NCBI RefSeq assembly: GCF_017377395.1
Contig: NZ_CP061800.1
Coordinates: forward strand, 6,903,633 to 6,967,632
Length of the DNA: 64,000 nucleotides
Direction: 5' to 3'
From: Desulfonema magnum
GTDB lineage: Bacteria > Desulfobacterota > Desulfobacteria > Desulfobacterales > 4be13
In this document: one piece after another, positions 16,035 to 24,866 of the stretch
Numbering within the stretch: the first letter of the stretch is position 1
How the letters are laid out: every line of letters begins with the position of its first letter
Notes under the pieces: model-generated
What the model was told of the DNA's origin: nothing
Database searches by the model: none
What the model saw: the letters and a program-made list of their open reading frames with translations, nothing else
Position numbers and translations under genes: made by a program

Positions 16035-18095
16035 TTAAAAATTTACTCCGACCTGAAAACCCCATACATGCTTTGGCATATTGTAGCCGGATTGTTCCTC
16101 ATAACTGGTTCCGGTCAGATTGCTGACAAAGACACTTGCCATATATTCCATTCCGCCAGCTTCGAATTTCTGCTCAAACCCCATGTCAACAGTGGCATAT
16201 TCCTCCAGTTTTTCGCCTTTCTGGGCATCCCGTTCGCCCACATAGCGTGAACTTAACTGTAGCCATCCGTTCTCCCAGACATTATAACGTGCCAGCAGTT
16301 TGATCTTATGTTTGGGCAGCAGTGCAGGCAGATAATAGGTCCAGTCTGTTTCAAACCCGGTCTCTTCCACATCATACTCCTGGTAAACATAAGATGCCGT
16401 GGCATGAAAGCGGGATCCCAGTTTGACCGATGCTTCCAATTCTCCGCCATAGAGTTTTACATGATCAATATTGTACAGACAATTACTGCCCAGTCCCATT
16501 CCGGGGGAAGTAATGCCATTGTCATTGATAAAATCCTGAATATCATAATACCAGCCTGCGACTCTGATGGTAACTGCCTCAAAATCCCGGATGATTCCTG
16601 CTTCATATTCCCATGCGGATTCCGGTTTTAACACAGGATTTTCCAGGGACGCGCACCGCGCCCACCAGTAGTAATCTCACGGGCAGGGGAGCCGGTATGA
16701 CCGGCTCACAGCAGCATAAAGGGCTGTCTTTTCTGTTGCCTGAAAATCTGCTTTCAGGCTCGGATAGAATCCGTCCTCGGTTTGTTCTTTGCCGCCAGTG
16801 GGCAAGTCCTCCCCGAATTGTGAATGATACGTGTCCATGTCAATATGGTAATATCGCACGCCGGGCGTAAGGGTCCATCGTTTTCCCAATTGAATGACAT
16901 CCTGAATATATGCAGATTTGACCAGATAGATAATGGGATTGCTCCCGGGCTGTCCCAGTTCCTGATATTCCGCACCGAGCGTCAGCCAATGGGAGTTATC
17001 AAACAGCTTAATATCTCGATACTCTGCAATATATCCCCGGGTCTCATCGTCGCTGAACACATCCTCGGAAAAATTTTCTCCTCTGTACTGGCTGACCCAG
17101 CGCCTGCCGCTTGTGATAAATCCGTGCATCTTAAAGGTTCCTGGGCCTAATGGTATCTGGAGGATAGCATCAAGATAGGTGTTATGTTTTTCCCAGTGTG
17201 GGTCGTGGTCTCCTGGAAACTGGGGGCCGGGAAGATGCCTGAGCTGATCCGCATCTTTGACAAAATCAGGATAATCAGAATCATAATCATCACGGCCCGG
17301 ATCATTGATCACCGGAAAGCCGTAAAGCACATCAGCATATTTTGCGCCGATGCTGAAACTTGCCTCATGGGGTAGATGGAATGTCAGATGTCCGTTGAAT
17401 GAATCCGTTTCCTGAAAATTGTTTCTGAGATATCCGTCGGTCTCCTGCCTGCTTGCTGAAAAATGATAGGAGAGGATATTTGCCGCGCCGCCGGTCATGG
17501 AGGCGGACAGATTGTAAGTATCAAAGTCTCCGTAACCAGACCTGATTTTTACATCAGGTCTGAGTTCATCTGTCTTTTTTCCCTTTTTGGTGATGATATT
17601 AATGACACCGCCGATGGCAAAAGGATGCAGGACCGAATGTCCGCCGCGTATAATTTCTATACGCTCCACGTCATCCATGTTCAAAGTGGACCAGTCCACA
17701 ATATATCTCCCCATGTGACCGGTATGATTGATCCGGCGTCCGTCAATCTCTATGACCATACGCCCCTCGTTCAGTCCGCGGATGGAGACTTCATCCCCGG
17801 GACTTGAGATTAAGGGCGTGATTCGCTGGACATCTACTCCGCCGATTTCGGTCAGCACATCCGTAAGGGTGCGGACTTCTCCCGGCTTTTTGAATTCATC
17901 TGTTTTGATCACGGTCTTATCCGTTGTGATCTCAACACCGGGCTGCGGCGCGATCACTGTGAGCGTGTCAAGATAAACCGAATCAGTTTTCTCTTGTTCA
18001 GCCTGCAAAGGACAGGCAATCAGACCCATAGCAACAAGAAGCGCACACATCAGCCTGATACTTCTTAGCAGTGGTAATTTTTCAATTTTTGCCAT
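16035..18095 (-). CDS. TonB-dependent receptor with in-frame UGA, probable selenoprotein (receptor B)
   Basis: 686 residues if the TGA at 16677-16679 is read as selenocysteine (U473). Start at ATG after aaggaaaaaa. Signal peptide (LMCALLVAMGLIACPLQA), TonB-box-like DTLTVIAP, and a plug domain (VRTLTDVLTEIGGVDVQR, VSIRGLNEGRMVIEIDGRR, VERIEIIRGGHSVLHPF, GGVINIITKKG). The barrel ends HVWGFQVGVNF with terminal Phe. Across the TGA the frame stays open and the classic receptor box is intact: SRSYRLPCP-U-DYYWW then ENPVLKPESAWEYEAGI, where ordinary receptors have a short variable stretch between RxPS and NPxLKPE. Cys471 and U473 form CxU; Cys481 follows. A SECIS-like hairpin lies downstream. The alternative is a premature stop in an otherwise undamaged gene. 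Confidence 0.85.
16647..16676 (-). promoter_or_regulatory. SECIS-like hairpin after the UGA of receptor B
   Basis: On the minus-strand message, 13 nt after the TGA, gggcgc (16663-16658) pairs with gcgtcc (16652-16647), with one G-U pair, across the loop ggtgc. As in receptor A the loop begins with GGU and lies 19 nt from the UGA, consistent with a bacterial SECIS, which has a G at the start of the apical loop. Confidence 0.7.
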
Positions 18096-18130
18096 TTTTT
18101 TCCTTACTTAACGCTATGTGCAACTTATAA

Positions 18131-18200
18131 TGCCACAAAGGCACAAAGGCACGAAGTCTCACGAAGATTCTTTGTGTGTCTTCGCGTCTTTGTGGTATTC
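18131..18200. repeat. Single copy of the cacaaaggcacgaag inverted repeat
   Basis: cacaaaggcacgaagtctca followed by its partly inverted partner tctttgtgtgtcttcgcgtc and tttgtgg. Same family as 13859-13935, 18662-18742 and the array at 27795-28300. Upstream of receptor B. Confidence 0.6.
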
Positions 18201-18341
18201 TCTGTCTGTCCGAGTTCTCTCCGGTTAAAAAAAGTTGCAGATGGCGTTTACTTAATTTTTCTGTAAATGCTCATGATCCGCCGGTCTCAACGAACCATGA
18301 AAGTGAAACCGGATAAGAAAAGGAAAATGATTCGTTTCATC

Positions 18342-18582
18342 TTAGTTTATTCCGAAAACGAACACTGCACGCATGACGTGCTTATCATAATTTTCTGTAG
18401 CATCATTTATTTCATGCTGTACCCGTAACATCCATGTGCCAGGATGGGTTATTTTCACCTTGGCGGTTCCTTGTTCATCTGTCTCTGTAAAATAGGCATA
18501 AGTATTCGGATTTTCGGTGAAGCCGTCAAATGTCGCATAAACATTTGTGGAAAGCGGCTTTCCGTCAAAGAGAATTTTGCTG
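18342..18582 (-). pseudogene. DUF4198 gene fragment cut by a repeat element
   Basis: The readable part, about 80 residues, is the C-terminal Ig-like module of a DUF4198 protein: ILFDGKPLSTNVYATFDG, NPNTYAYFTETDEQGTAKV and HPGTWMLRVQHEI, closely parallel to the ends of the two intact DUF4198 proteins. Upstream, the frame runs straight into the inverted end of the attataacggattt repeat element at 18583-18850, and no N-terminal half with HxLWL is found beyond it. The gene has therefore lost its signal peptide and first domain. It shows that the cluster once had a third DUF4198 protein, next to receptor B. Confidence 0.7.
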
Positions 18583-18850
18583 ATTATAACGGATTTAGGG
18601 GAGGACCGGCCAAACCCTGTATGGGCGGCATATTTGTAGCAGCTTTTTTTTAACCGAAAAGAGAATGCCACAAAGACACGAAGACACAAAGAGACACGGA
18701 GAGCTTTCGTGAGACTTCGCGCGTTTGTGCCTTCGTGGCATTATAAGCCGCGCATCGCGTCAGTTTTTTCCGGAATGACAGTCGGAGAAAACAGCATGTT
18801 CTGATATGATAATTTCAGAAAGTTACGTTCTCCCCTGAATCCGTTATAAT
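18583..18850. repeat. Element with attataacggattt inverted ends, inserted in a DUF4198 gene
   Basis: Left end attataacggatttagggga at 18583, right end ctcccctgaatccgttataat at 18830-18850. The interior carries a copy of the cacaaagacacgaag repeat (18662-18742), so one repeat family sits inside another. Other members: 28325-28501, 48953-49108, and single ends near 50526 and 53233. Confidence 0.75.
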
Positions 18851-18970
18851 TAGGTCAATCCCCCTATAATTAGGTCAATCCCCCGCGGGCAGCAGGCGGG
18901 TATTTTATTTATTGGGAAATCTCTAAGAAGAACAGAATTGCAAGCGCCTAACACCTAACGCCTAACCCAC

Positions 18971-19510
18971 CTATGAAAACTCCCTTTGTATTTGTTCCAT
19001 CCATTCTGATGTCTTCACCTCTTCCGAGGGATAGAATCCGGGCGCAAATGGTTTGATATCTATCACCGGGCTTCCGTCAACCGCGTCCAATCCTTTTACT
19101 ATCAAAATGTTTCCCTTTCGTTCCACCAGTTGAACCACGGTTGTAAGAACAGGATTGGGACGGGCAGGGCTGCAAGTGGCGAAAATGCCCATGAGCGGCA
19201 ATTCTTTTCTTCCCATGGGATGAATTTTTGTAAGAGAGCGGCTTTCAGAAGGAATCTGATGCGCCCAGTAGAGAACCATCACATGAGAAAAATCTTCAAT
19301 GCCTTCTAAAATGCCTTCCAATTCTTTTTCAATAATCACCTCGGATTCTTTTTCACGTATTTCATGAATCTTTTTTTTTGCCTGGGCAAATTTTTCCTGT
19401 AATTCAATATCATCTGAGCCGACTTTCAGAAGCGGTTCCTTTATTTCGTTTCTTACTATCCCCACAGGCATGAGTGTAACCTCGCCTGACTTTCCCATTT
19501 GTTGTGACAT
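18971..19510 (-). CDS. TrmO/TsaA-like SAM-dependent methyltransferase family protein
   Basis: 179 residues. Start PVGIVRNEIKEPLLK and the core GIFATCSPARPNPVLTTVV, then GLDAVDGSPVIDIKPFAPGF, are the conserved motifs of the TsaA/TrmO family. E. coli TrmO methylates N6 of t6A37 in tRNA using SAM. The length is shorter than E. coli TrmO, lacking its C-terminal part, as in many archaeal and clostridial members whose role is unproven. The insert rich in Lys/Glu (residues 42-65) looks like a coiled segment. It is co-oriented with the FecBCD-type transporter genes but separated from them by a hairpin. A role tied to the uptake cluster rather than tRNA is possible. Confidence 0.75.
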   Translation of the reverse strand: MSQQMGKSGEVTLMPVGIVRNEIKEPLLKVGSDDIELQEKFAQAKKKIHEIREKESEVIIEKELEGILEGIEDFSHVMVLYWAHQIPSESRSLTKIHPMGRKELPLMGIFATCSPARPNPVLTTVVQLVERKGNILIVKGLDAVDGSPVIDIKPFAPGFYPSEEVKTSEWMEQIQREFS

Positions 19511-19575
19511 AGCAAACCGTCCTTTTTTTAACTATATGAAATTATAAAAAATTACTAAAAAAGTGCAGAAAAAAA

Positions 19576-19610
19576 GGATAAGAAAAGGAAATTTTTTCCC
19601 TTTCTTATCC
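19576..19610 (-). terminator. Hairpin terminator after the ABC transporter operon
   Basis: ggataagaaaaggaaa (19576-19591) faces ttttccctttcttatcc (19594-19610), a stem of about 15 pairs. On the minus strand it lies after the ATPase stop codon at 19669 and before the TrmO-like start at 19510, and is followed by a T run (19571-19575 read as T on that strand). Confidence 0.65.
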
Positions 19611-19668
19611 GACTTCCTTGTAGTTCTTACATTAAAATCACATCCCCCACATAAGGCCCTGTGAAATT

Positions 19669-20424
19669 CTAATTTATCGGGACAACAACAGGATAGCCCT
19701 GATAATGCTCTATTCCCACGGTTACTCCGTAAACCGCTTCAATGATTTCAGGCGTAATATCATCGCGGTCCCCCGCAGCAAATATGAGGCCGTCTTTAAG
19801 GAAAATAAATTTATCTGAATAACGCAGAGCCATGTTGAGATTATGCATGGTCATCACGGCCGAGACCTGATGTTCTTCCACAACTTCCCTGATGATTTTA
19901 AGAATTTCAATCTGATTTTTCAAATCAAGGCTGCTGGTAGGCTCATCAAGCAGGAGAAGCCTCGGTTCCTGCACCAATGCCCTGGCAATACATATCTTCT
20001 GAAGCTCTCCCCCGCTCATCTCATTGATATATCTGAGTGCGAGAGACTCCAAACCGAGTTTCCTGATCGCGGCGTTTACGATTCGCAAATCATGTTCAGA
20101 GATATTAAATCTGACATGGGGTTTTCTGCCCAGCAAAATAGCATCAAACGCGGTCATCCGGTTGGAGTCGCTTCGTTGCGCCACATAGCCCAGCCGTTTG
20201 GCGATCTCTGTTCGCCCCAGTTTCAGAATGTCCTCATTTTCAATAAGAATCGAACCGGCTCCGGGCTTGAAGATGGCGTTCATACATTTCAGAAGTGTGG
20301 TTTTTCCAACACCGTTGGGGCCCATAATGGTGACGAGTTCATTGCAGTTCACTTCAAAACTGATATCATTCAGAACGTTTTTGCTGCGGTAATTAAATGC
20401 AACGCCGTTCACCTCAAGCATCAT
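19669..20424 (-). CDS. FecE/BtuD-type ABC transporter ATPase
   Basis: 251 residues. Walker A GPNGVGKTTLLK, signature MSGGELQKICIARAL, Walker B LLLLDEPTSSLDLKNQ and the switch histidine in MTMHNLNMAL are all present. This is the ATPase of an iron-siderophore/haem/cobalamin-type importer. The ATG overlaps the permease stop codon (ATGATG, stop in the other frame), so permease and ATPase are translationally coupled. Acts at the cytoplasmic face of the inner membrane with the permease at 20421 and binding protein at 21626. The substrate cannot be told from sequence; the surrounding genes suggest a tetrapyrrole or metal complex. Confidence 0.92.
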   Translation of the reverse strand: MMLEVNGVAFNYRSKNVLNDISFEVNCNELVTIMGPNGVGKTTLLKCMNAIFKPGAGSILIENEDILKLGRTEIAKRLGYVAQRSDSNRMTAFDAILLGRKPHVRFNISEHDLRIVNAAIRKLGLESLALRYINEMSGGELQKICIARALVQEPRLLLLDEPTSSLDLKNQIEILKIIREVVEEHQVSAVMTMHNLNMALRYSDKFIFLKDGLIFAAGDRDDITPEIIEAVYGVTVGIEHYQGYPVVVPIN

Positions 20425-21491
20425 CGTCTGTACCCCCTGACAATCAGATAAATAAAAACAGGCGCTCCCATAAACGAAGTGAGAACAGCAACCGGGAGCG
20501 TATGCGGCGATATCATTAAGCGGGCCGCAGTATCCGAGGCAAGCAGGAGAATCCCGCCGGCCACGCAGGTTCCGGGTATCAGAAAACGCTGATCATCACC
20601 GATGAGACGCCGCACCATATGCGGACACACAAGGCCGACAAATCCGATAATACCGAGAAATGCAACAATCATTGACGTAAGCAGAGAAGCGCAGAACATG
20701 CCCAGCATCCGCACTCGGTCCACATTCACCCCCAGTCCTTTGGCCGTCTCATCTCCCGCGTTTATGGCATTGTAATTCCACTGGTTAAACATAAAATACA
20801 CAACGGATAATACCAGAACCGCGGTCATCAGTCCGAGTTCATTCCAACTGGCCCTTGCCACATCTCCGAATGTCCAGAAAACCATTGCCGCCAGTTCTAT
20901 GTCATCTGCAAAATACTGGATAAACACAGTGGCGGAGGTAAAAAGCGAACCCAGTCCTACGCCTGTGAGAACCATCACTTCGGGGGATGATCCCCGGATT
21001 CTTGAAACACCGATAATAATGCCCGTGGCAATGAGACTGAACATAAATGCCATAAATGTGGTAAAATAAGGATGAATGATTTTCACAGCACTTGCACTGC
21101 TGCTTTGCATGACGCCGGTTCCCATAATCATCACGGACAATGCAGCGCCGAAGGCTGCGGCATGAGTGATGCCCAGGGTAAACGGCGCGCCCAGGGGATT
21201 CCTAAGAACAGACTGCATCACTGCTCCGGCAACGGCCAGTCCAATTCCCGCGACAATCGCTGTGAGCGACTGGGGCAGCCGGATGTTCCAGATAATAATA
21301 TCCCACTGCTTTGACAGGCTGTTCCCCATGAGGGTCTGTATCACTTCGGCCGGAGGAATGTGAACCGCTCCCAGGGAAATGGATAAAATAAAAAGAATCG
21401 CGAGGAGAACAACTCCGCTGATAATCAATGAAACCTTTCTGCTGATGTAACGTTTATACTCTGTCGGAAATTCAACACAGGTAAGATGCAT
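20421..21491 (-). CDS. FecCD/BtuC-type ABC transporter permease
   Basis: 356 residues from ATG at 21491 (MHLTCVEFPTEYKRY), downstream of gaggaaaa; an earlier in-frame start lies in a repeat. Many hydrophobic segments and the FecCD family motifs: WDIIIWNIRLPQSLTAIVAG, GAVMQSVLRNPLGAPFTLGI and FLGIIGFVGLVCPHMVRRLI, with the coupling-helix-like RxxxGxDxR region. It forms the inner-membrane channel with the ATPase whose start overlaps its stop. A perfect 29-bp palindrome separates it from the binding-protein gene upstream. Confidence 0.92.
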   Translation of the reverse strand: MHLTCVEFPTEYKRYISRKVSLIISGVVLLAILFILSISLGAVHIPPAEVIQTLMGNSLSKQWDIIIWNIRLPQSLTAIVAGIGLAVAGAVMQSVLRNPLGAPFTLGITHAAAFGAALSVMIMGTGVMQSSSASAVKIIHPYFTTFMAFMFSLIATGIIIGVSRIRGSSPEVMVLTGVGLGSLFTSATVFIQYFADDIELAAMVFWTFGDVARASWNELGLMTAVLVLSVVYFMFNQWNYNAINAGDETAKGLGVNVDRVRMLGMFCASLLTSMIVAFLGIIGFVGLVCPHMVRRLIGDDQRFLIPGTCVAGGILLLASDTAARLMISPHTLPVAVLTSFMGAPVFIYLIVRGYRR

Positions 21492-21541
21492 ATTCTTAAA
21501 TTTTCCTCTCTGAAAAATTTTGCTCCGGAGTGCCAAACTTT

Positions 21542-21600
21542 CAGTTCGTAGTTCCGCGTTTAGGCGGTGTCACACCGCCTAAACGCGGAACTACGAACTG
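21542..21600. repeat. Perfect 29-bp-arm palindrome between binding protein and permease genes
   Basis: 21542-21570 (starting cagttcgtagttccgcg) is the exact reverse complement of 21572-21600, with one base between. In the transcript it forms a long hairpin between the first and second genes of the transporter operon, where it could stabilise the upstream message and lower expression of the downstream membrane genes, as REP elements often do. It is equally consistent with a recently inserted palindrome. Confidence 0.8.
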
Positions 21601-21625
21601 AAGAACTACGAACTGAAGAAATGCC

Positions 21626-22762
21626 TTAAAGGGAAAGTCTGGTAAAAACCTTTCCCTGGAAAGTTTTGTTCATCTCATCAAACACAGGCGTTCCCAGCAA
21701 AAATGTGTAAATTTCATCTGCCTTATCCCCGGGACTGATATCCCTGAACCTTTCCGGATAGAGAATGGTTCCCACATAATAGGCGTCAGCCAGGATTGAA
21801 CCAAAATTCTGAGCATACCAGTTGTAAGGAAGAACACCATAAACTTGTCCTGATTTCACAGCCGTCAGTTGCTGATACGCGGGATCATGTTTCAGTTCAT
21901 TCACCGCGCTTGCTTCCGGGGCTGAAATCAGCGACGCGAGATCAACAAAAAGGATGTCCGGGTCCCATTTGATAATTTTTTCTTTTGCCACGTTTGCATG
22001 GGAAAGTTCGGACAGACGTTTTCCAGAATCATAAGCGACATTTCCTGAATGGGTAAGCATAAATGGCGGATATGTCGGTTCTGTGGAGCGGAGACCCAGG
22101 GGGCCTTTGAATCCGATACCGCCCACATAACAGGATTTTCTGTCTGCATTGTCAATATCTGCTGTCCTTTTATCCAAATCCTGAATGATCCGGTTAAAAA
22201 AGGAAATGACGTTCTCCGCCCGGGTTTCTTTGCACATCACCTTAGCGATTATTCTGAGGGACTGGTACATATCTTCCCGGTAATTGGAAAAGTCTCCGTG
22301 ATTCAGAACAATCACCGGAATACCGGTCTTGTTTTGAAGCTCAACCGGGTCATGCCCCGAGTTCGCAAAAGTCTTAAAGATCACCTGCGGCATGGGATTC
22401 AGACTGACAATCAGTTCGGGATTGTCATTTCCTCGAAATTCTCCGAAAATCGGGTAATCTTTGAATTGCGGGTTTGCAATGGCGTAAGGTCTTGTTTTCA
22501 AATCTGACTCCCGCTTTTCCATGTCATCTGCCGCGACAATCTTATTCTGTAATTTCAGATAAGTGAGAAATCTCAGACATCCCGGGCCTGAACAAATCAC
22601 ATGCTCAGGACATTTTGGCACTGTGACCTTACGCCCTGCTCCGTCTGTGACGGTGATGGTCTGAGAATCCCTGTCCGATGCCAGGCTGCTATTGCCTGCC
22701 ATATAAAATATGAGAACAATTGCCGGAACAGACAGTAATATTCTTGTAATAATCTTCCTCAT
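21626..22762 (-). CDS. FecB/BtuF-type periplasmic substrate-binding protein
   Basis: 378 residues from the ATG at 22762, eight bases after agagga; the ATG nine bases upstream abuts that site. Signal peptide MRKIITRILLSVPAIVLIFY to SSLAS. Binding-protein fold: TITVTDGAGRKVTVP, VICSGPGCLRFLTYL, GNDNPELIVSLNPMPQVI, GIPVIVLNHGDFSN, and the stretch STEPTYPPFMLTHSG typical of one branch of iron/cobalamin-type binding proteins. First gene of the transporter operon. It would take a ligand released by the TonB receptors and pass it to the permease. Ligand unknown. Confidence 0.88.
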   Translation of the reverse strand: MRKIITRILLSVPAIVLIFYMAGNSSLASDRDSQTITVTDGAGRKVTVPKCPEHVICSGPGCLRFLTYLKLQNKIVAADDMEKRESDLKTRPYAIANPQFKDYPIFGEFRGNDNPELIVSLNPMPQVIFKTFANSGHDPVELQNKTGIPVIVLNHGDFSNYREDMYQSLRIIAKVMCKETRAENVISFFNRIIQDLDKRTADIDNADRKSCYVGGIGFKGPLGLRSTEPTYPPFMLTHSGNVAYDSGKRLSELSHANVAKEKIIKWDPDILFVDLASLISAPEASAVNELKHDPAYQQLTAVKSGQVYGVLPYNWYAQNFGSILADAYYVGTILYPERFRDISPGDKADEIYTFLLGTPVFDEMNKTFQGKVFTRLSL

Positions 22763-22863
22763 TTTGCACATCCTCTGTTTTTTACAATGCGCTTTTACAT
22801 TTTAACTAACTGTTTTTATAAATGTTTTTAATAAAAAACCTCAGCCGTCTCATGTGGCAATAA

Positions 22864-22922
22864 AAAAAGCCACGAAAGCATTCGCGGAATTTTTTTTCCG
22901 TCCACAGCCTTCGTGGCTTTTT
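22864..22922. terminator. Hairpin with A/T tails, terminator-like
   Basis: aaaaagccacgaa (22864-22876) pairs with ttcgtggcttttt (22910-22922). The symmetrical A and T runs would let it work in either direction. It lies 100 bp upstream of the binding-protein gene and insulates the uptake cluster from what lies to the right. Confidence 0.55.
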
Positions 22923-22936
22923 GATTATTTATTTGT

Positions 22937-23091
22937 CAGTAGCTCGAAAAGTTTTCAGGCTGTCGCGGGGCGGACACGACGGACGGGGGAGAAACCCGGC
23001 TTTTTCCGGCCGGGGAGACACTTCGTCCGGGAAAAAAGCCGGGTTTCTTTGCCGTCCCGCATACAGCCCGGAAACTTTTCGATCTGCTGAT
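22937..23091. repeat. Palindromic element, cagcagatcgaaaag family
   Basis: Left end cagtagctcgaaaagtttt, right end aaacttttcgatctgctgat. The core holds a second palindrome, agaaacccggctttttcc with its inverted copy gaaaaaagccgggtttct, a motif that recurs at 49134-49197. Confidence 0.75.
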
Positions 23092-23429
23092 AGTGTTAAA
23101 GCTATTTTTTTTAATGCATGTGATTTCGTATCACATAATGAAACATTTCTTTTAAAATAGAAAATAATAATTGTCAAGTTTAAATTTTGAAGATGGAAAA
23201 TAAGCGAAACGCTCTCTCTCAAAATATTCCGCCTCGGAAATCAGTTGAACCGAAAAAGAACTCAGAGCCTTTGTTCCATTGATTTTTTATTTCTGAAAAT
23301 CTCTATTACACAGTCAATTTTAAGAGCAATAATATATGTCAATAAAATATAATTCAACCTATTGACAATCCATTTTCAAAAGCATAATATCCGTTATAAA
23401 ATTTAATAGATAAGGAGGAAAGATAACGA

Positions 23430-24402
23430 TGAATGAATTGAGTAATCTTCCGCTAATCTTTTGATAAAATTTTGATGGAAGCAATTTTTTTTATTGTAGG
23501 TTGGGTTGAGGAACGAAACCCAACATTTCCGTGGTCCGTCAACATGAGCGATGATCATTGGTGTTGGGTTTCGTTCCTCAACCCAACCTACGCAACTACG
23601 CAACTGAAGCGGGTCAGTGAGCCGCTTCAGTTCGTTGCAAAGGATGTCTGCGAAATTCTGACTGTTCAGAATCATCGCGACGCTCTTGCAGGACTCGATG
23701 ATGACGAAAAGGGGGTAGCCAAAATCTACACCCCGGGCGGTATTCAGAAAATGCTTACACTTTACGAACCCGGGTTTTATACCCTGCTGATTCGTTCAAA
23801 CAAGCCAGAAGCAAAACCGTTCCGGCGATGGGTGACACATGAAGTGTTACCGTCAATCCGAAAAACCGGTTTTTATTCTTTAGCGGACAGTGTGCAATCC
23901 CCAAAAATTAAATCTCTGAGTCACATGGCAGAAGACGATGCAGCAGTGGAAAAAATGTTCCGGAAACGAAAAAAACTGCTCACGGAACTCGGATTTGACA
24001 AAAGCGAGGCGGTGCTGAAGGCTATTGAATCCATACGCAAAGACACGGGCATTGATCTGGCCGGGCGTTTCGGATTCGACATTGCAGAACTAAAACAGCG
24101 TGTTTCCGGAACACCGGAAGGGTTACACAAAAAAGAGCCGTCCGGATCCGTTTCCGAAACAGCGGAAAAGTCCCACAGGAACACAGAATCCGGATCAGGC
24201 TCCTGTGTTCCGAAAAATTACAAAGGATGGAATCTCAAGACACGGGGCAAAAACAAAAAAGGAGAGGACATCTTCAATCTGACGAAAAAGATCGGGGGAA
24301 AAAACGACAGAAATACCTCGGGGTATGGGATCAGGAAAAAGCTGACCGGATCATTGATGAACTGAACCGGAAATACGAATCAGAAGAGAAAGCATCTTTC
24401 TG
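23430..24402 (+). pseudogene. Decayed Bro-N domain (phage-type) gene
   Basis: The core encodes a Bro-N domain: VSEPLQFVAKDVCEILTVQ, LDDDEKGVAKIYTPGG and RRWVTHEVLPSIRKTGFY, found in phage antirepressor and baculovirus Bro proteins that bind DNA. A good start (aaggaggaaagataacg then ATG at 23430) leads to MNELSNLPLIF and then a stop. Between it and the domain lies an inserted palindrome (gttgggttgaggaacgaaac at 23500 and its inverse near 23570). Near 24295-24310, in an A-rich run, the frame shifts: the other frame continues as YLGVWDQEKADRIIDELN to a stop at 24402, which looks more protein-like. The gene is broken at both ends, perhaps a phage remnant. Confidence 0.6.
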
Positions 24403-24406
24403 AAAT

Positions 24407-24545
24407 ATGTTCCCGTCACAAAAGCCCCTGTTTTCAGGACACGCAAAGCCGGAGCTTTGCGGACAAGTGCGTTATATTCCCATCACAAAAGCCCCTGTTT
24501 TCAGGACACGCAAAGCCGGAGCTTTGCGGACAAGTGCGTTCTCAA
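24407..24545. repeat. Two tandem 67-bp units
   Basis: cacaaaagcccctgttttca recurs 67 bp apart, each copy containing the palindrome caaagccggagctttg. Non-coding; directly follows the decayed Bro-N gene. Confidence 0.7.
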
Positions 24546-24667
24546 ACCGGAGTTTGAGAACGAGGGGGAAGTGTTCTGAACACTGGATACAAACTTTATA
24601 ACCATTTTGAATCAATAAATTAAATATCGGAGCGTATATATATTCAGAACACCACCGAATTCAGTAC

Positions 24668-24801
24668 CAGCAGATCGAAAAATTCGGAATATTTCACTGA
24701 AAATCTCCCCGGCTCTTTTCTCGGAAAAAAGGGGAGATGCCAACTGTCCGGACGCTCTCGTTCCTTTTGTAAAGGGACCCAAGGGATTTTCGATCTGCTA
24801 A
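24668..24801. repeat. Palindromic element, cagcagatcgaaaag family
   Basis: Left end cagcagatcgaaaaat, right end attttcgatctgctaa. The core differs from the other copies and includes ctccccggctcttttctcgg with a partial inverse. It lies just upstream of the aconitase gene. Otherwise the gap 24403-24866 shows nothing. Confidence 0.7.
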
Positions 24802-24866
24802 GTATATCTCATTTAAAAGCGTGTTTTTGCCGACGGCCGGAACTGATCAAAAAAGGGAGGAAAACT

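Noticed and set aside
11345..18095. Both TonB receptors as simple pseudogenes or as split two-gene receptors
   Set aside because: Both breaks are TGA, at equivalent positions, with intact frames, a nearby Cys and hairpins 12-13 nt downstream with GGU loops. Separate C-terminal halves would lack a signal peptide and a proper start. Pseudogenes remain possible but less likely.
4640..18340. Cobalamin riboswitch upstream of cluster genes
   Set aside because: I looked for a B12-box-like core in the gaps of the cluster and saw only palindromic repeats. A covariance-model search would be decisive.
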